From positions 67,805 through 131,804 of the forward strand of contig DATMFF010000010.1 in assembly GCA_035556735.1 (NCBI GenBank): a DNA stretch of 64,000 nucleotides. Reading direction: 5' to 3'. Each line of letters begins with the position of its first letter. Within the stretch, counting starts at the first letter, position 1. Made by a program: the position numbers and the translations under genes. This DNA comes from CANJBX01 sp035556735. GTDB taxonomy: Bacteria > Pseudomonadota > Alphaproteobacteria > Rhizobiales > Xanthobacteraceae. Shown piece after piece: positions 1-9,004 of the stretch. The notes under the pieces are model-generated. The model had not been told where the DNA came from and searched no databases. It worked only from the letters and a program-made list of their open reading frames with translations.

Positions 1-821
1 AACACGATGTCGCCGTCGAGCGGCGTATGCACCGGATAGATCGCGCGCCCGAGCCCGTCCTGCGCCATGATGGCGAGACGCTTGGCCTGCGCCTTGTTCA
101 TGACCGCGTCGGTCGCGACCACGACGAGCGTGGTGCTCGCGCCCGGCACGCCCTTCGTGCGCGGCGTGAGCGCGGCTGCTTCGACCTCGGGCGCGGGGCC
201 GCGGCCGCCGAACTCGCTGGCCTGCTCGAAGGGCGCTGCCCAGAAATGCGGGCCATCGCCGACCGTCACCGAGCCCACCGGGTTGACGGCGGCGAGCGCC
301 GCGACCGTGAAGTCGCCCACCTTGGCCGATGCCGATCCGAGCCCGCCCTTGAGATTGACGCTCGTCGCGCCGAAGCCGGCGCCGACGCTGCCGAGCGCGA
401 ACTGTGCTGCGGCCTGCCGCGCCGCCGCGTAGCCGAGCTCGCGATAGGGCGGGAAGCGGCCCCAGTCCTTGTCGCCGCCGTTGATGAGGTCGAACAGGAT
501 GGCGCAGGGCACGATCGGCACGCGCGCCGTTCCGACGGGAAAGCCGCGTCCCTGTTCGCGCAGGTATGCCTGCAGGCCGCTCGCGGCATCGAGACCGAAG
601 CCGGATCCGCCGGAGATCGCGATCGCGTCGATGCGGTCGACCGTCATCACCGGCTCGAGCAGCTCCGAATCGCGCGTGCCCGGCCCGCCGCCGCGCACGT
701 CGATCGAGCCGACCGCCGGCTCGTCGAACACCACCACGGTGACGCCGGAGGCGAGCCGCTCGTCGTGGGCGTTCCCGACGCGCACGCCGGCGACGTCGGT
801 GAGGAGATTGCGGGTGGTCAT
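1..821 (-). CDS. P1 family (DmpA/NylC-type) peptidase, 3' end cut by window edge
   Basis: This is the first 273 codons of an N-terminal-nucleophile hydrolase of the P1/S58 family, which contains DmpA aminopeptidases and NylC oligomer hydrolases. The opening stretch has the family features: an N-terminal LTDVGGVRVGN segment, then ISGGSGFGLDAASG near residues 70-82. Close to the cut end, GASTTLVVVATDA (residues 227-239) is where the self-cleaved nucleophile is expected. A following KAQAKRLAIMAQDGLGRAI block and HTPLDGD are also typical. The ATG at 821-819 was chosen because it starts the conserved N-terminus. The stop codon lies outside the window. Substrate is unknown. Confidence 0.85.
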   Translation of the reverse strand, partial: MTTRNLLTDVAGVRVGNAHDERLASGVTVVVFDEPAVGSIDVRGGGPGTRDSELLEPVMTVDRIDAIAISGGSGFGLDAASGLQAYLREQGRGFPVGTARVPIVPCAILFDLINGGDKDWGRFPPYRELGYAAARQAAAQFALGSVGAGFGATSVNLKGGLGSASAKVGDFTVAALAAVNPVGSVTVGDGPHFWAAPFEQASEFGGRGPAPEVEAAALTPRTKGVPGASTTLVVVATDAVMNKAQAKRLAIMAQDGLGRAIYPVHTPLDGDIV

Positions 822-931
822 CGCGCGGGCCTCTGTTGTCGGCGCGGGAGCCTATCACCACCGATCACGTCCCGGCGAGTGCGGACGGATTGGCTTGCAT
901 TGCAGCCCCGGCGTAACGCATCTACTCCCCC

Positions 932-1666
932 ATGGCTGCTGACGTCTCGTTCCTCGCGGCGCTGTTCGCGGGTCTTCTCAGTTTTCTGTCGCCTTGCGTG
1001 CTGCCGCTGGTGCCGCCGTATCTCGTCTATCTGGCCGGCACCTCGCTCGAGCGGCTCGCCGATGCCGAGCCGGAGCCGCGGGTTCGGCGCGAGGTCGTGC
1101 TGGCCGCGTTCCTGTTCGTCTGCGGCTTCTCCACGGTCTTCGTCGCTTTCGGCGCGAGCGCCAGCGTCATCGGACGGCTCGTGCTGGCCTATTCGCCCCA
1201 GCTCGCCATCCTCGCGGGCATCGTCATCATCGTGATGGGCCTGCACTTTCTCGGGCTCACCCGCATCTCCGTGCTGATGCGCGAGAAGCGCCTGCCGATG
1301 TCCAGGCCGGTGGGGCTGTGGGGCGCGTACCTCATGGGCCTCGCCTTCGCCTTCGGCTGGACGCCCTGCATCGGGCCAATCCTCGCGGCCATCCTGGCGG
1401 TCGCCGCCTCGAAGGAAACCGTCGCGAAGGGCGCCGGCCTGCTCGCCGTCTACTCGGCGGGTCTCGGAATTCCGTTCCTCGTCTGCGCCTTCGCCATCGA
1501 GCCGGCGATGGCCGCGCTGGCGCGCTTTCGCCGCCACCTCGACGTTGTCGAGAAGGTGATGGGCGGACTGCTCGTGCTCACCGGGATTGCGTTCCTCACC
1601 GGCTTCGTCGCCCAAGCCGCGTTCTGGCTGCTCGAATGGTTCCCGGCTCTCGGCAGGATCGGCTGA
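932..1666 (+). CDS. ccdA: CcdA/DsbD-like cytochrome c biogenesis membrane protein
   Basis: This is a 244-residue inner-membrane protein of the CcdA family, which carries reducing equivalents from cytoplasmic thioredoxin to periplasmic thiol proteins, for example in cytochrome c maturation. About six hydrophobic segments are visible. The two redox cysteines sit in the usual proline-flanked positions: SPCVLPLVP (C22) and GWTPCIGP (C146). It is full length for a CcdA without the periplasmic thioredoxin domain. It stands alone, convergent with the downstream SnoaL-like gene, so its periplasmic partner is not shown by context. Confidence 0.9.
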   Translation: MAADVSFLAALFAGLLSFLSPCVLPLVPPYLVYLAGTSLERLADAEPEPRVRREVVLAAFLFVCGFSTVFVAFGASASVIGRLVLAYSPQLAILAGIVIIVMGLHFLGLTRISVLMREKRLPMSRPVGLWGAYLMGLAFAFGWTPCIGPILAAILAVAASKETVAKGAGLLAVYSAGLGIPFLVCAFAIEPAMAALARFRRHLDVVEKVMGGLLVLTGIAFLTGFVAQAAFWLLEWFPALGRIG

Positions 1667-1672
1667 GCGCGG

Positions 1673-2140
1673 TCAGCTTCTTTCGGCAGGACGGGTGAGG
1701 GCGCCGGCGAGAACATCGGTGTTCTGGGCAGCCTCGACGACCCAGCGGCCGTCCCGGCGCACCGCCACGAACAGCAGGATGCCCTGCCGCGGCTCACCGA
1801 CACTGCCGTCCGGTTCCATCTGGCCGGAGAGCTCCCACACCACGTGAACCGTCGCCACGTTGGGCTCCAGGAACTTCACGCGGCGGACCTCGCCGGCGAG
1901 CCGGCTGTCGCGGAAGAACGTCGTATGGCTATGCGCGTGCGCAGCCTTGATCTCCTCGCGGGTTCGCCACCACATCCCGACCACGTTCACGAAGTCCGCG
2001 TCCGCCGCGAACAGATTGGCGAGCGCGTCCATGTCGTGGCGGTTCCAGGCCTGCGTGAAGCCTGCAGCGAGCGCGGCCACCTCCGCCTCGTGGCCGGCCT
2101 CTCCCGCGACGGCTGCAATCGACGACGTCCCTATGCTCAT
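1673..2140 (-). CDS. SnoaL-like / DUF4440 NTF2-fold protein
   Basis: This 155-residue protein resembles the SgcJ/EcaC family of NTF2-like cone folds. The signature is an N-terminal helix with FTQAWNRHDMDALANLFAADADFVNVVG, then a WWRTREEI segment and a C-terminal sheet ending in GRWVVEAAQNT. Members are often small enzymes or binding proteins of unknown substrate. The start at 2140 is supported by a GAGGAG sequence just upstream. It is divergent from the LysR regulator at 2229 with 88 bases between, so that regulator is a candidate controller. Confidence 0.75.
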   Translation of the reverse strand: MSIGTSSIAAVAGEAGHEAEVAALAAGFTQAWNRHDMDALANLFAADADFVNVVGMWWRTREEIKAAHAHSHTTFFRDSRLAGEVRRVKFLEPNVATVHVVWELSGQMEPDGSVGEPRQGILLFVAVRRDGRWVVEAAQNTDVLAGALTRPAERS

Positions 2141-2228
2141 GCGGCGCTCCTCATGCGTGGCGTCGGGGACGTTAGGGAGCCGTCCGCGCGATTGGAAATC
2201 GCATGTTCGCATAGTATTCATTGATCGC

Positions 2229-3155
2229 ATGAATTTCGCCGCATTCGACCTCAATCTGCTGCGGGTTTTCCAGGCGCTGATGATCGAGCGGCACGTGACG
2301 CGCGCGGGCCAGCGCATCGGCCTGAGCCAGCCGGCGGTCAGCGCCGCCCTCAATCGCCTGCGCGCGATCTTCGCGGACGAGCTGTTCATTCGCACCGCGG
2401 GAAACATGCTGCCGACGCCGCGCGCGCTCGAACTCGCCGACCCCATCGGCGATGCGCTGCGCCGGATCGAGCAGGCGGTCGGCAGCACGGTGCGCTTCGA
2501 TCCGGCGACCGAGCGCCGCGATTTCGCTCTGCTCGGCATCGACTATTTCAGCTACTTGCTGGCGCCGCCGTTGTTCGCCGAACTGCAGAACACCGCGCCG
2601 GGCATCATGGTGCGTTTCGTCGACGCACGCACAGGCCCGATCCCCCAACTGCTGGAGGAGGGTCGCGTCGATCTCGCGTTCGAGGTCATGCACGAACTGC
2701 CCGATCCCGCGCGCTCGCAGTTTCTCCTGCAGGAGCGCTATGTCGTCATCATCGCCGCCGACCACCCCGACGCGGACGTGAACGGCGCGCCCGGCTCGAC
2801 CTTCGACCTCGATCTGTACTGCCGGCTGCCGCACGTGCTGCACTCGCTGGTGGGCGGCGCCACCGGCAACGTCGACGCCGCGCTTGCCGCCGTCAAGCGC
2901 GAGCGGCGGGTGGCGCTCAGCCTGCCGCATTTCTTCTCGATCGCCGGCGCCGTGGCGAAGTCGCGGATGATCGCGACCTACCCGGAGCGCCTCGCGCGCA
3001 GCGTCGCGCCGCTGTTCGGACTGCGCATCCACCGGCCTCCGGTGGAGCTTGCCCCGATCTCGCTTGCCATGATCTGGCATCGCCGCAATGACGGCGAAGC
3101 CGGGCATGTGTGGCTGCGCCAGCAACTGATGAAGGTGGCGCAAGGCCTCGCTTGA
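2229..3155 (+). CDS. LysR family transcriptional regulator
   Basis: This is a 308-residue LysR-type regulator. The N-terminal winged helix-turn-helix (residues about 4-65) contains FDLNLLRVFQALMIERHVTRAG and the recognition segment LSQPAVSAALNRLR. A periplasmic-binding-protein-like effector domain fills residues about 90-305. The ATG at 2229 is the natural start of the helix-turn-helix; reading upstream only gives sequence antisense to the SnoaL-like gene. It is divergently paired with that gene, the classic LysR arrangement, so the 2141-2228 gap probably holds shared promoters. The effector is unknown. Confidence 0.88.
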   Translation: MNFAAFDLNLLRVFQALMIERHVTRAGQRIGLSQPAVSAALNRLRAIFADELFIRTAGNMLPTPRALELADPIGDALRRIEQAVGSTVRFDPATERRDFALLGIDYFSYLLAPPLFAELQNTAPGIMVRFVDARTGPIPQLLEEGRVDLAFEVMHELPDPARSQFLLQERYVVIIAADHPDADVNGAPGSTFDLDLYCRLPHVLHSLVGGATGNVDAALAAVKRERRVALSLPHFFSIAGAVAKSRMIATYPERLARSVAPLFGLRIHRPPVELAPISLAMIWHRRNDGEAGHVWLRQQLMKVAQGLA

Positions 3156-3170
3156 GACGGCGCAAACGAA

Positions 3171-3193
3171 AGAGCCCGCCGTTTCCGGCGGGC
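3171..3193 (-). terminator. intrinsic terminator between lysR and livK
   Basis: A perfect 8-bp stem (3174-3181 with 3186-3193) has a 4-base loop. Read on the minus strand it is followed by a T-rich run, TCTTTCGTTT. It lies just beyond the livK stop codon and between convergent genes, so it most likely ends the liv transcript. Confidence 0.65.
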
Positions 3194-3221
3194 CCGTGCG
3201 TCAGGCGCATCAGGTGCGCGC

Positions 3222-4337
3222 TTATTCCATTTCCACGTAGGTGATCTTGCCCTGCGGGTTCTTCTTCCAGACGTACATCACATAGTCGAGCCGGGTGATG
3301 TCGCCCTTCTTGTCGTAGGAGAGCTCGCCGATCACCGTCTGGAACTTCATGCCCGAGCGCATCTTGTCGGCGACCTTCTTGGGGTCGAGCGACTTCGCGG
3401 CCTCGGCCGCCTGCTTGATGATCTGCATCGCGGCGTAGCTGTAGAGCGTATAGGCCTGCGGCTCGAAGTTCTTGGCGCGGAACTTGTCGACGACGGCCTT
3501 GGCCTCGGGACGCTTGCGCGGATCGGGGCCGTAGGTCATCAGCGTGCCTTCGGCGCCGGGGCCGGCGATCGAGGCAAACTCGTCGTCGGTGATGCCGTCG
3601 CCGCCCATCAGCGGCGCGCGCACGCCCTGGTCGCGCATCTGGCGCAGCAGGAGGCCGCCGGTGTCGTGCAGGCCGCCCCAGTAGATCAGGTCGGCGCCCG
3701 AGGCCTTCACTTTCGAAACGATCGCGGAGAAGTCCTTGTCGTCGCGGTTCACGCCTTCGTAGATGACCTCCTTGAGGCCGCCCTTGTTCATCGTGGCGCG
3801 CGTCGCGTTGGCAAGGCCCAGCCCGTAGGTGGTCTTGTCATGGATGATGGCGATTTTCTTGCCCTTGAAGTTCTTGAGGAGATATTCGCCCGCGACCGTA
3901 CCCTGCTGATCGTCGCGCCCGCAGGTGCGGAAGACGTTCCACATTCCGCGCTCGGTGATCTTCGGGTTGGTGGATGCCGGCGTGATCTCCAGCATGCCGT
4001 TCTCCTGGTAGACCGCGGAGGCCGGCTCGGTCACGCCGGAATTGAAGTGGCCGACGACGAACTTGACGCCTTCGCCGGCCATCTTGTTCGCGACCGAGAC
4101 GCCTTCCTTGGGATCGCCGCGGTCGTCGCCGATGCTCAGCTCGATCTTCTGGCCGAGAATGCCGCCGGCGGCGTTGATGTCCTCGACCGCCTGCGTTGCG
4201 CCATTCCTGAGCTGCGCGCCGAAAGCCGCGCTGCCGCCGGTGAGGGGCCCCGCGACGCCGACCTTGATCTGCGCCGAGGCGGAGCCTGCGGCGAGCACGC
4301 CGCAGGCCAGCGCGGCTGCGAATGCGATTCGTTTCAT
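3222..4337 (-). CDS. livK: branched-chain amino acid ABC transporter, substrate-binding protein
   Basis: This is a 371-residue periplasmic binding protein of the Leu/Ile/Val class. A signal peptide (residues 1-22, cleavage after ASA) precedes the mature start QIKVGVAGPLTGGSAAFGAQ, typical of LivK/LivJ. The body is a two-lobed periplasmic fold including the IGDDRGDPKEGVSVANKM segment. The ATG at 4337 is chosen for its signal peptide and GGGGAG upstream. It is last in the liv cluster, 157 bases after the small membrane protein, with its own likely promoter space and a terminator behind it. The ligand could be an amino acid, amide or aromatic acid. Confidence 0.92.
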   Translation of the reverse strand: MKRIAFAAALACGVLAAGSASAQIKVGVAGPLTGGSAAFGAQLRNGATQAVEDINAAGGILGQKIELSIGDDRGDPKEGVSVANKMAGEGVKFVVGHFNSGVTEPASAVYQENGMLEITPASTNPKITERGMWNVFRTCGRDDQQGTVAGEYLLKNFKGKKIAIIHDKTTYGLGLANATRATMNKGGLKEVIYEGVNRDDKDFSAIVSKVKASGADLIYWGGLHDTGGLLLRQMRDQGVRAPLMGGDGITDDEFASIAGPGAEGTLMTYGPDPRKRPEAKAVVDKFRAKNFEPQAYTLYSYAAMQIIKQAAEAAKSLDPKKVADKMRSGMKFQTVIGELSYDKKGDITRLDYVMYVWKKNPQGKITYVEME

Positions 4338-4494
4338 ATCGTTCTCCCCTGAAAGGGCCGCAGCGCTCCGGCGCCGAGCGGCAAAACCCACGCGGATTCA
4401 AGCGTGAATTCGCGCAAAAGTCACTCGGATTGAGCGCCTTTTCTCGCATCGCGACGCCGTGCCGCGTTCACGGTTAACCGCCGGCCGGCCCTGC

Positions 4495-4818
4495 CTAAGG
4501 GGCGCGCAGGAACCCGTACTGCTGCGCCATCTGGCGGGCGCGGGTGACGTGATAGCCGGCCAGCGCGAACACGAGTGCCACCGCCGTGTCGACGAGATAG
4601 TAGTGCAGGGACAGGAACGTTGCCTCGAACAGCGCGAAATGGATGAAGCGCACCCCGAGCCCGAGCGGCAGCACGGCCAGCACGACGCCCCACCACGGAT
4701 GCCAGGTCCGCGCCAGCGCGCGCCCCGTGAGCCAGGCCGCGCCGCCGCCGAGCATGACCGTCACCAGCAGGAAGATCCCGAACGCGTTCTCCTCGTACAG
4801 CAGGCCGCGCAGCATCAT
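4495..4818 (-). CDS. small membrane protein of the liv operon (DUF6867-like)
   Basis: This 107-residue protein has about three hydrophobic helices and a conserved-looking centre, RFIHFALFEATFLSLHYYLVD. It starts at 4818 within an ATGA overlap with the livF stop, so it is translationally coupled to the ABC ATPase. Similar small membrane proteins are found beside liv operons in alphaproteobacteria; I recall these as DUF6867, but this assignment is from memory. Its role is unknown. Coupling suggests an accessory subunit or stabiliser of the importer. A second ATG at 4815 is possible. Confidence 0.7.
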   Translation of the reverse strand: MMLRGLLYEENAFGIFLLVTVMLGGGAAWLTGRALARTWHPWWGVVLAVLPLGLGVRFIHFALFEATFLSLHYYLVDTAVALVFALAGYHVTRARQMAQQYGFLRAP

Positions 4819-5543
4819 TTCCCCCTGCCGCCCTCGAGATAGGCCTGGCGCACCTGCGGGCTTTCCAGCAGTTCGCGGCCCGAGCCCGACATGGTGATCA
4901 GCCCGTTGACCATCACATAGGCCCGGTGCGCGAGCTTGAGCGCATGGAACGCGTTCTGCTCCACCAGGAAGATCGTCAGCTTCTCGCGCGCGTTGAGATC
5001 GCGCAGCAAGGCAAACACCTGCTGAGCGATCAGGGGCGCAAGACCGAGCGAGGGCTCGTCGAGCAGAAGCAGGCGCGGGCGGCTCATCAGCGCGCGCGCG
5101 ATCGCCAGCATCTGCTGTTCGCCCCCCGACAGCGTGCCGCCGCGCTGGTGCGCGCGCTCTTTCAGGCGCGGCAGCAGCGCGAACACGCGCTCGAGGTCGG
5201 AGGCGGTGTGACGCTCGCCGGACGCGACTGCGCCCATCTTCAGATTCTCGAGCACGGTCATGCGCGGAAAGATGCGCCGCCCCTCCGGAGACTGCGCGAT
5301 GCGGCGGCGCGCGATCTCGTGCGTGGGGACGCCGGTGATGTCCTCCCCCGCGAAGGTGATGGCGCCGGCGCTCGCGCGTGGATTGCCGCAGATCGTCATC
5401 ATCAGCGTCGACTTGCCCGCGCCGTTGGCGCCGATCAGCGTGACGATCTCGCCCTCCATGACGTCGAGGTCGACGCCGCGCAGCGCGGGGATGTTGCCGT
5501 AATAGGTTTCGACGCCGCGCACGCAGAGCAGGGGCGTGGTCAT
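4815..5543 (-). CDS. livF: branched-chain amino acid ABC transporter, ATPase LivF
   Basis: This is a 242-residue ABC ATPase. The Walker A motif GANGAGKST is at residues 38-46, the signature LSGGEQ at 138-143, and the Walker B LLLLDEP at about 158-164. RRIAQSPEGRRIFPRMTV is characteristic of LivF. The start ATG at 5543 overlaps the livG stop as ATGA. It works with LivG as the energising pair on the cytoplasmic side of the LivHM channel. Confidence 0.95.
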   Translation of the reverse strand: MTTPLLCVRGVETYYGNIPALRGVDLDVMEGEIVTLIGANGAGKSTLMMTICGNPRASAGAITFAGEDITGVPTHEIARRRIAQSPEGRRIFPRMTVLENLKMGAVASGERHTASDLERVFALLPRLKERAHQRGGTLSGGEQQMLAIARALMSRPRLLLLDEPSLGLAPLIAQQVFALLRDLNAREKLTIFLVEQNAFHALKLAHRAYVMVNGLITMSGSGRELLESPQVRQAYLEGGRGK

Positions 5544-6439
5544 AGTCCGACCTCCGCCTCCACGCGCGCGACCTCCTGCTCGGCAACACCGAGATAGGCC
5601 GCGATCACCTTCGGATCGTTCCGCACCGCGTCGGGCGTGCCGTCGGCGATCTTCACGCCGTAGTCGAGCACGACGACATGGTCGGAGATGTGCATGACCA
5701 CCGACATGTCGTGCTCGATCAGCAGCACCGATGCGCCGTGATCGTCGCGGATCTTGAGGATGAGATCCGTCAGGTCCGCCTTCTCGCGCGGATTGAGGCC
5801 GGCTGCCGGCTCGTCGAGGCACAGCAGAACGGGGTCGGTGCACATCGCGCGGGCGATCTCCAGCCTGCGCTGCGCGCCATAGGGAAGGTCCCCCGCCGGG
5901 TCGTCGGCGCGATCGATCAGCCCGGTCGCGTCCAGCCAGTGCCGCGCCTTCTCGATCGCCGCGCGCTCGGCGCGGGCGTAGCCGCCGAGCCCGAGCACGG
6001 CGAGGAAGCTGTAGCCGGAGGCGTGCATCAGCGGGTTGTGCTGCGCCACCAGCAGGTTCTCCAGCGCGGTCATGCCCGCGAACAAACGGATGTTCTGGAA
6101 CGTGCGCGCCACCTTGGCATGCTCGGCGACACGATGCTCGGGCATGCGTTCCAGCAGGAACAGCGCGCCGCCGCGCCGCTTGAGCCATTGCTCGCCGCGG
6201 CGGGTGAGCAGGTCGAGCTCGGCCGGACCGAACATGTCGCCGTGGCGCATGACGATCCGGCCCACGGTCGGGCTGTAGAACCCGGTGATGCAGTTGAACG
6301 TCGTCGTCTTGCCTGCCCCGTTGGGGCCGATCAGCGCGGTGATCTCGCCGCGCCGCGCCTCGAACGAGACGTCATGGACGGCGACGAGGCCGCCGAAGCT
6401 CATGGTCAGATGTTCGACCTCGAGCAGCGGCGCGCTCAT
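5540..6439 (-). CDS. livG: branched-chain amino acid ABC transporter, ATPase LivG
   Basis: This is a 299-residue ABC ATPase of the LivG type. The Walker A motif GPNGAGKTT is at residues 38-46. ARTFQNIRLFAGMTALEN and LPYGAQRRLEIARAM, which replaces a canonical LSGGQ, mark LivG. An insertion of about 40 residues (roughly 68-107, including a lysine/arginine-rich stretch) lies before the Q-loop, making it longer than the usual 255 residues. The start at 6439 overlaps the livM stop as ATGA, so the genes are translationally coupled. Confidence 0.95.
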   Translation of the reverse strand: MSAPLLEVEHLTMSFGGLVAVHDVSFEARRGEITALIGPNGAGKTTTFNCITGFYSPTVGRIVMRHGDMFGPAELDLLTRRGEQWLKRRGGALFLLERMPEHRVAEHAKVARTFQNIRLFAGMTALENLLVAQHNPLMHASGYSFLAVLGLGGYARAERAAIEKARHWLDATGLIDRADDPAGDLPYGAQRRLEIARAMCTDPVLLCLDEPAAGLNPREKADLTDLILKIRDDHGASVLLIEHDMSVVMHISDHVVVLDYGVKIADGTPDAVRNDPKVIAAYLGVAEQEVARVEAEVGL

Positions 6440-7806
6440 CCGTGGCCTTCCTTCACGAGGTCGCGGGAGATGAGCTTGCGCTCCTTGAGGAACACGGATG
6501 GCTCGCGCGTGGAGACGAGGCCGCGCGGCTTCCAGATCATGATGACGACCATGGCGAAGCCGAACAGCAGCATGCGGTATTGCGTCGGATCGAAGTCCGG
6601 GCCGAAGATCTCCTTGAGGAAGTCGAGTTCGCGCAGGATCTCCGTGCCGCCCACCATCGCCACCGCCGCGATGGCGACGCCGATCTGGCTGCCCATGCCG
6701 CCGAGCACGACCATGGCGACGATGGTCGCCGACTCCATGAAGGTGAACGAGTCCGGCGAAATGAAGCCCTGGCGCGCCGCGAAGAACGAGCCGGCGAAGC
6801 CGCCGAACATCGCGCCGGTGGCGAAGGCGGTGAGCTTGGTGCTGGTGGTGTTGATGCCGAGCGCGCGGCAGGCGATCTCGTCCTCGCGCAACGCCTCCCA
6901 GGCGCGGCCGACCGGCAGGCGCCGCAGCCGCAGCGTCACGTATGCGGTGAGCAGCGCCAATGCCAGGATCAGGTAGTAAAGGAAGATGGTGCGGTAGATC
7001 GGGCTGAACGGCAGGCCGAAGACGGCGGCGAAACCGTCGTCGCCGGCGGTGAAGGGGATTCCGAAGAAGGTCGGGCGCGGCACGCCGCTGATGCCGGCGT
7101 AGCCGTTGGTGACCGGAATCCAGTTCACCAGCACGAGCCGGATGATCTCGCCGAAGGCGAGGGTGACGATCGCGAGGTAATCGCCGCGCAGGCGCAGCAC
7201 CGGAAAGCCGAGCAGGATGCCCCAGAAGGCCGCGAGGATGCCCGCGAGCGGCAGCAGCATGTAGAACGACAGGCCGAAGGTCTTTGCAAGCAGCGCGTAG
7301 GAATAGGCGCCGACCGCATAGAACGCCACGTAGCCGAGATCGAGCAGTCCCGCGAGGCCGACCACGATGTTGAGCCCGAAGGCCAGCATCACGTAGATCA
7401 GGATCTGGATGCCGAAGTTGTCGATCCATTTGAGCGCGCCCGAGGATCCGGTCAGGCTCAGCACCAGCGCCGGGTAGATCAGCACGAAGCCCAGCGCGAA
7501 CGGCGCGAACCGCCGCGACAGCCACTGCGAGATCTTTCCGGGTTCGCGCGAGACGGCGCGCTGCGCGCGGCGCGCGCGCCAGGGCGCGAGCACCAGCGTG
7601 TTGAGAAAGGTGGCCGCGGCGATGATGGCGACGAAGACGGCCAGAGTCCCGAAGCGCGTCTCGAGCACGGTCTCGTTGCGCAGGTTCAGGACGGTGTTGA
7701 ACCCGATGAGCGGCAGGAACATCGCGAACGAAACGGCGGTCGCGAGCGCGGCGTCCTTCAAGGCGCGGGCGAAATCCAAGCGTGCAGCCTGCGCCTCGCC
7801 GGGCAT
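6436..7806 (-). CDS. livM: branched-chain amino acid ABC transporter, permease LivM
   Basis: This is a 456-residue inner-membrane permease. The LivM core includes NIVVGLAGLLDLGYVAFYAVGAY and LRLRGDYLAIVTLAFGEI. About 100 N-terminal residues with two extra hydrophobic segments precede the core. The C-terminal loop contains the ATPase-contacting ALREDEIACRALGI element. The gene is coupled to livG by a 4-base overlap and lies 65 bases after livH. Confidence 0.94.
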   Translation of the reverse strand: MPGEAQAARLDFARALKDAALATAVSFAMFLPLIGFNTVLNLRNETVLETRFGTLAVFVAIIAAATFLNTLVLAPWRARRAQRAVSREPGKISQWLSRRFAPFALGFVLIYPALVLSLTGSSGALKWIDNFGIQILIYVMLAFGLNIVVGLAGLLDLGYVAFYAVGAYSYALLAKTFGLSFYMLLPLAGILAAFWGILLGFPVLRLRGDYLAIVTLAFGEIIRLVLVNWIPVTNGYAGISGVPRPTFFGIPFTAGDDGFAAVFGLPFSPIYRTIFLYYLILALALLTAYVTLRLRRLPVGRAWEALREDEIACRALGINTTSTKLTAFATGAMFGGFAGSFFAARQGFISPDSFTFMESATIVAMVVLGGMGSQIGVAIAAVAMVGGTEILRELDFLKEIFGPDFDPTQYRMLLFGFAMVVIMIWKPRGLVSTREPSVFLKERKLISRDLVKEGHG

Positions 7807-7871
7807 GTCAGCGCGTCCCGGCTGCGCGGCCGGCAGAACGACGTGCGGCGCCTGCGGGACGGCACGTCATC

Positions 7872-8789
7872 TCACACCTTCTCCACGTCGGGACGGCCGA
7901 GGATTCCCTGCGGCAGGAAGACGAGCGTGATCGCCAGGATCGAGAAGGCGGCGACGTCCTTGTAGTCGGTGGTGAAGTAGGCTGACCAGAACGTCTCGAT
8001 CAGCCCGATCAGCAGGCCGCCGATGACGGCGCCGGGCAGCGAGCCGATGCCGCCGAGCACGGCGGCGGTGAAGGCCTTCACGCCGGGCGTGAAGCCGTCG
8101 GCGAAGGAGATCACGCCGTAATACATGAGGTAGAGGGTGCCGGCGACCGCGGCGAGGGCGGCGCCCATGATGAACGTGATGGAGATGGTACGGTCGACGT
8201 CGATGCCGAGCAGGGCGGCCATCTTCCGGTCCTGCTCGCAGGCGCGCTGGGCGCGTCCGAGCGAGGTCTTGGCGACCACGTACCAGAACGCGGCGAGCAG
8301 GACGGCGGTCACCACCCAGATGATGAGCTGCTTGGCGGACAGCGTCACCGGATAGGTCTCGCCTCCGAACAGCACGAACTCGCCCGACACGATCGGCGGT
8401 ATCGACTTGACGCGCGGTCCCTGCGCCACCTGGACGAAGTTCGACAGGAAGATCGACATGCCGATCGCCGAGATCAGCGGCGCCAGGCGGAACGAGCCGC
8501 GCAGCGGCCGGTAGGCGAAGCGCTCGATCGTCCAGTTCACCACGGATGTAAGCGTCATGGCGACCAGCAGCACGATCAGCAGCGCCAGCGTGACCGACGC
8601 GATGCCGATCCAGGTCGTGACCAGTAAAAGGGCAACCAGTGCAATGAAAGCGGACACCATGAACACGTCGCCGTGGGCGAAGTTCACCATGCCGATGATG
8701 CCGAAGACCATCGTGTAGCCGATGGCGATGAGGCCGTAGATCGAGCCGAGCGTGATCCCGTTGATGAGCTGCTGGACGAAGACTTCCAT
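7872..8789 (-). CDS. livH: branched-chain amino acid ABC transporter, permease LivH
   Basis: This is a 305-residue permease. It opens with the LivH hallmark INGITLGSIYGLIAIGYTM followed by IIGMVNFAHGDVFM. It contains the cytoplasmic coupling loop RACEQDRKMAALLGIDVDR. About eight membrane segments are visible. The ATG at 8789 is preceded by GGAG. It is the first gene of the liv operon, so the operon promoter should lie between 8790 and about 9000, shared with the divergent hpaB. Confidence 0.94.
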   Translation of the reverse strand: MEVFVQQLINGITLGSIYGLIAIGYTMVFGIIGMVNFAHGDVFMVSAFIALVALLLVTTWIGIASVTLALLIVLLVAMTLTSVVNWTIERFAYRPLRGSFRLAPLISAIGMSIFLSNFVQVAQGPRVKSIPPIVSGEFVLFGGETYPVTLSAKQLIIWVVTAVLLAAFWYVVAKTSLGRAQRACEQDRKMAALLGIDVDRTISITFIMGAALAAVAGTLYLMYYGVISFADGFTPGVKAFTAAVLGGIGSLPGAVIGGLLIGLIETFWSAYFTTDYKDVAAFSILAITLVFLPQGILGRPDVEKV

Positions 8790-8843
8790 GCGCCCGCCGG
8801 GCTCCTTTCGTTCGAGTCGCGAAAGTTCTACATGCATGCCAGA

Positions 8844-8873
8844 GGCCAAACAACGGCGCCGCGCTGTTTGGCC
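8844..8873. promoter_or_regulatory. long perfect inverted repeat in the livH-hpaB divergent gap
   Basis: Two perfect 9-base arms (GGCCAAACA and TGTTTGGCC) are separated by a 12-base GC-rich spacer. It lies 54 bases from the livH start and about 130 bases before hpaB. The position and symmetry suit an operator for a dimeric regulator of either gene; a cruciform or attenuator is the alternative. The regulator is not identified. Confidence 0.5.
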
Positions 8874-9004
8874 GCTGTTTTGTGCCAGCGATCCCCGGTT
8901 TGGTGTCTTCCCTGCCGACCGCGGCGATTGCGAACTGCGCAGACGGAAGAGGCGCCGTTCACGCCCGCAAAGAGGGCCCTCGCGGTCCAAAAAAGGAGCA
9001 TTCC

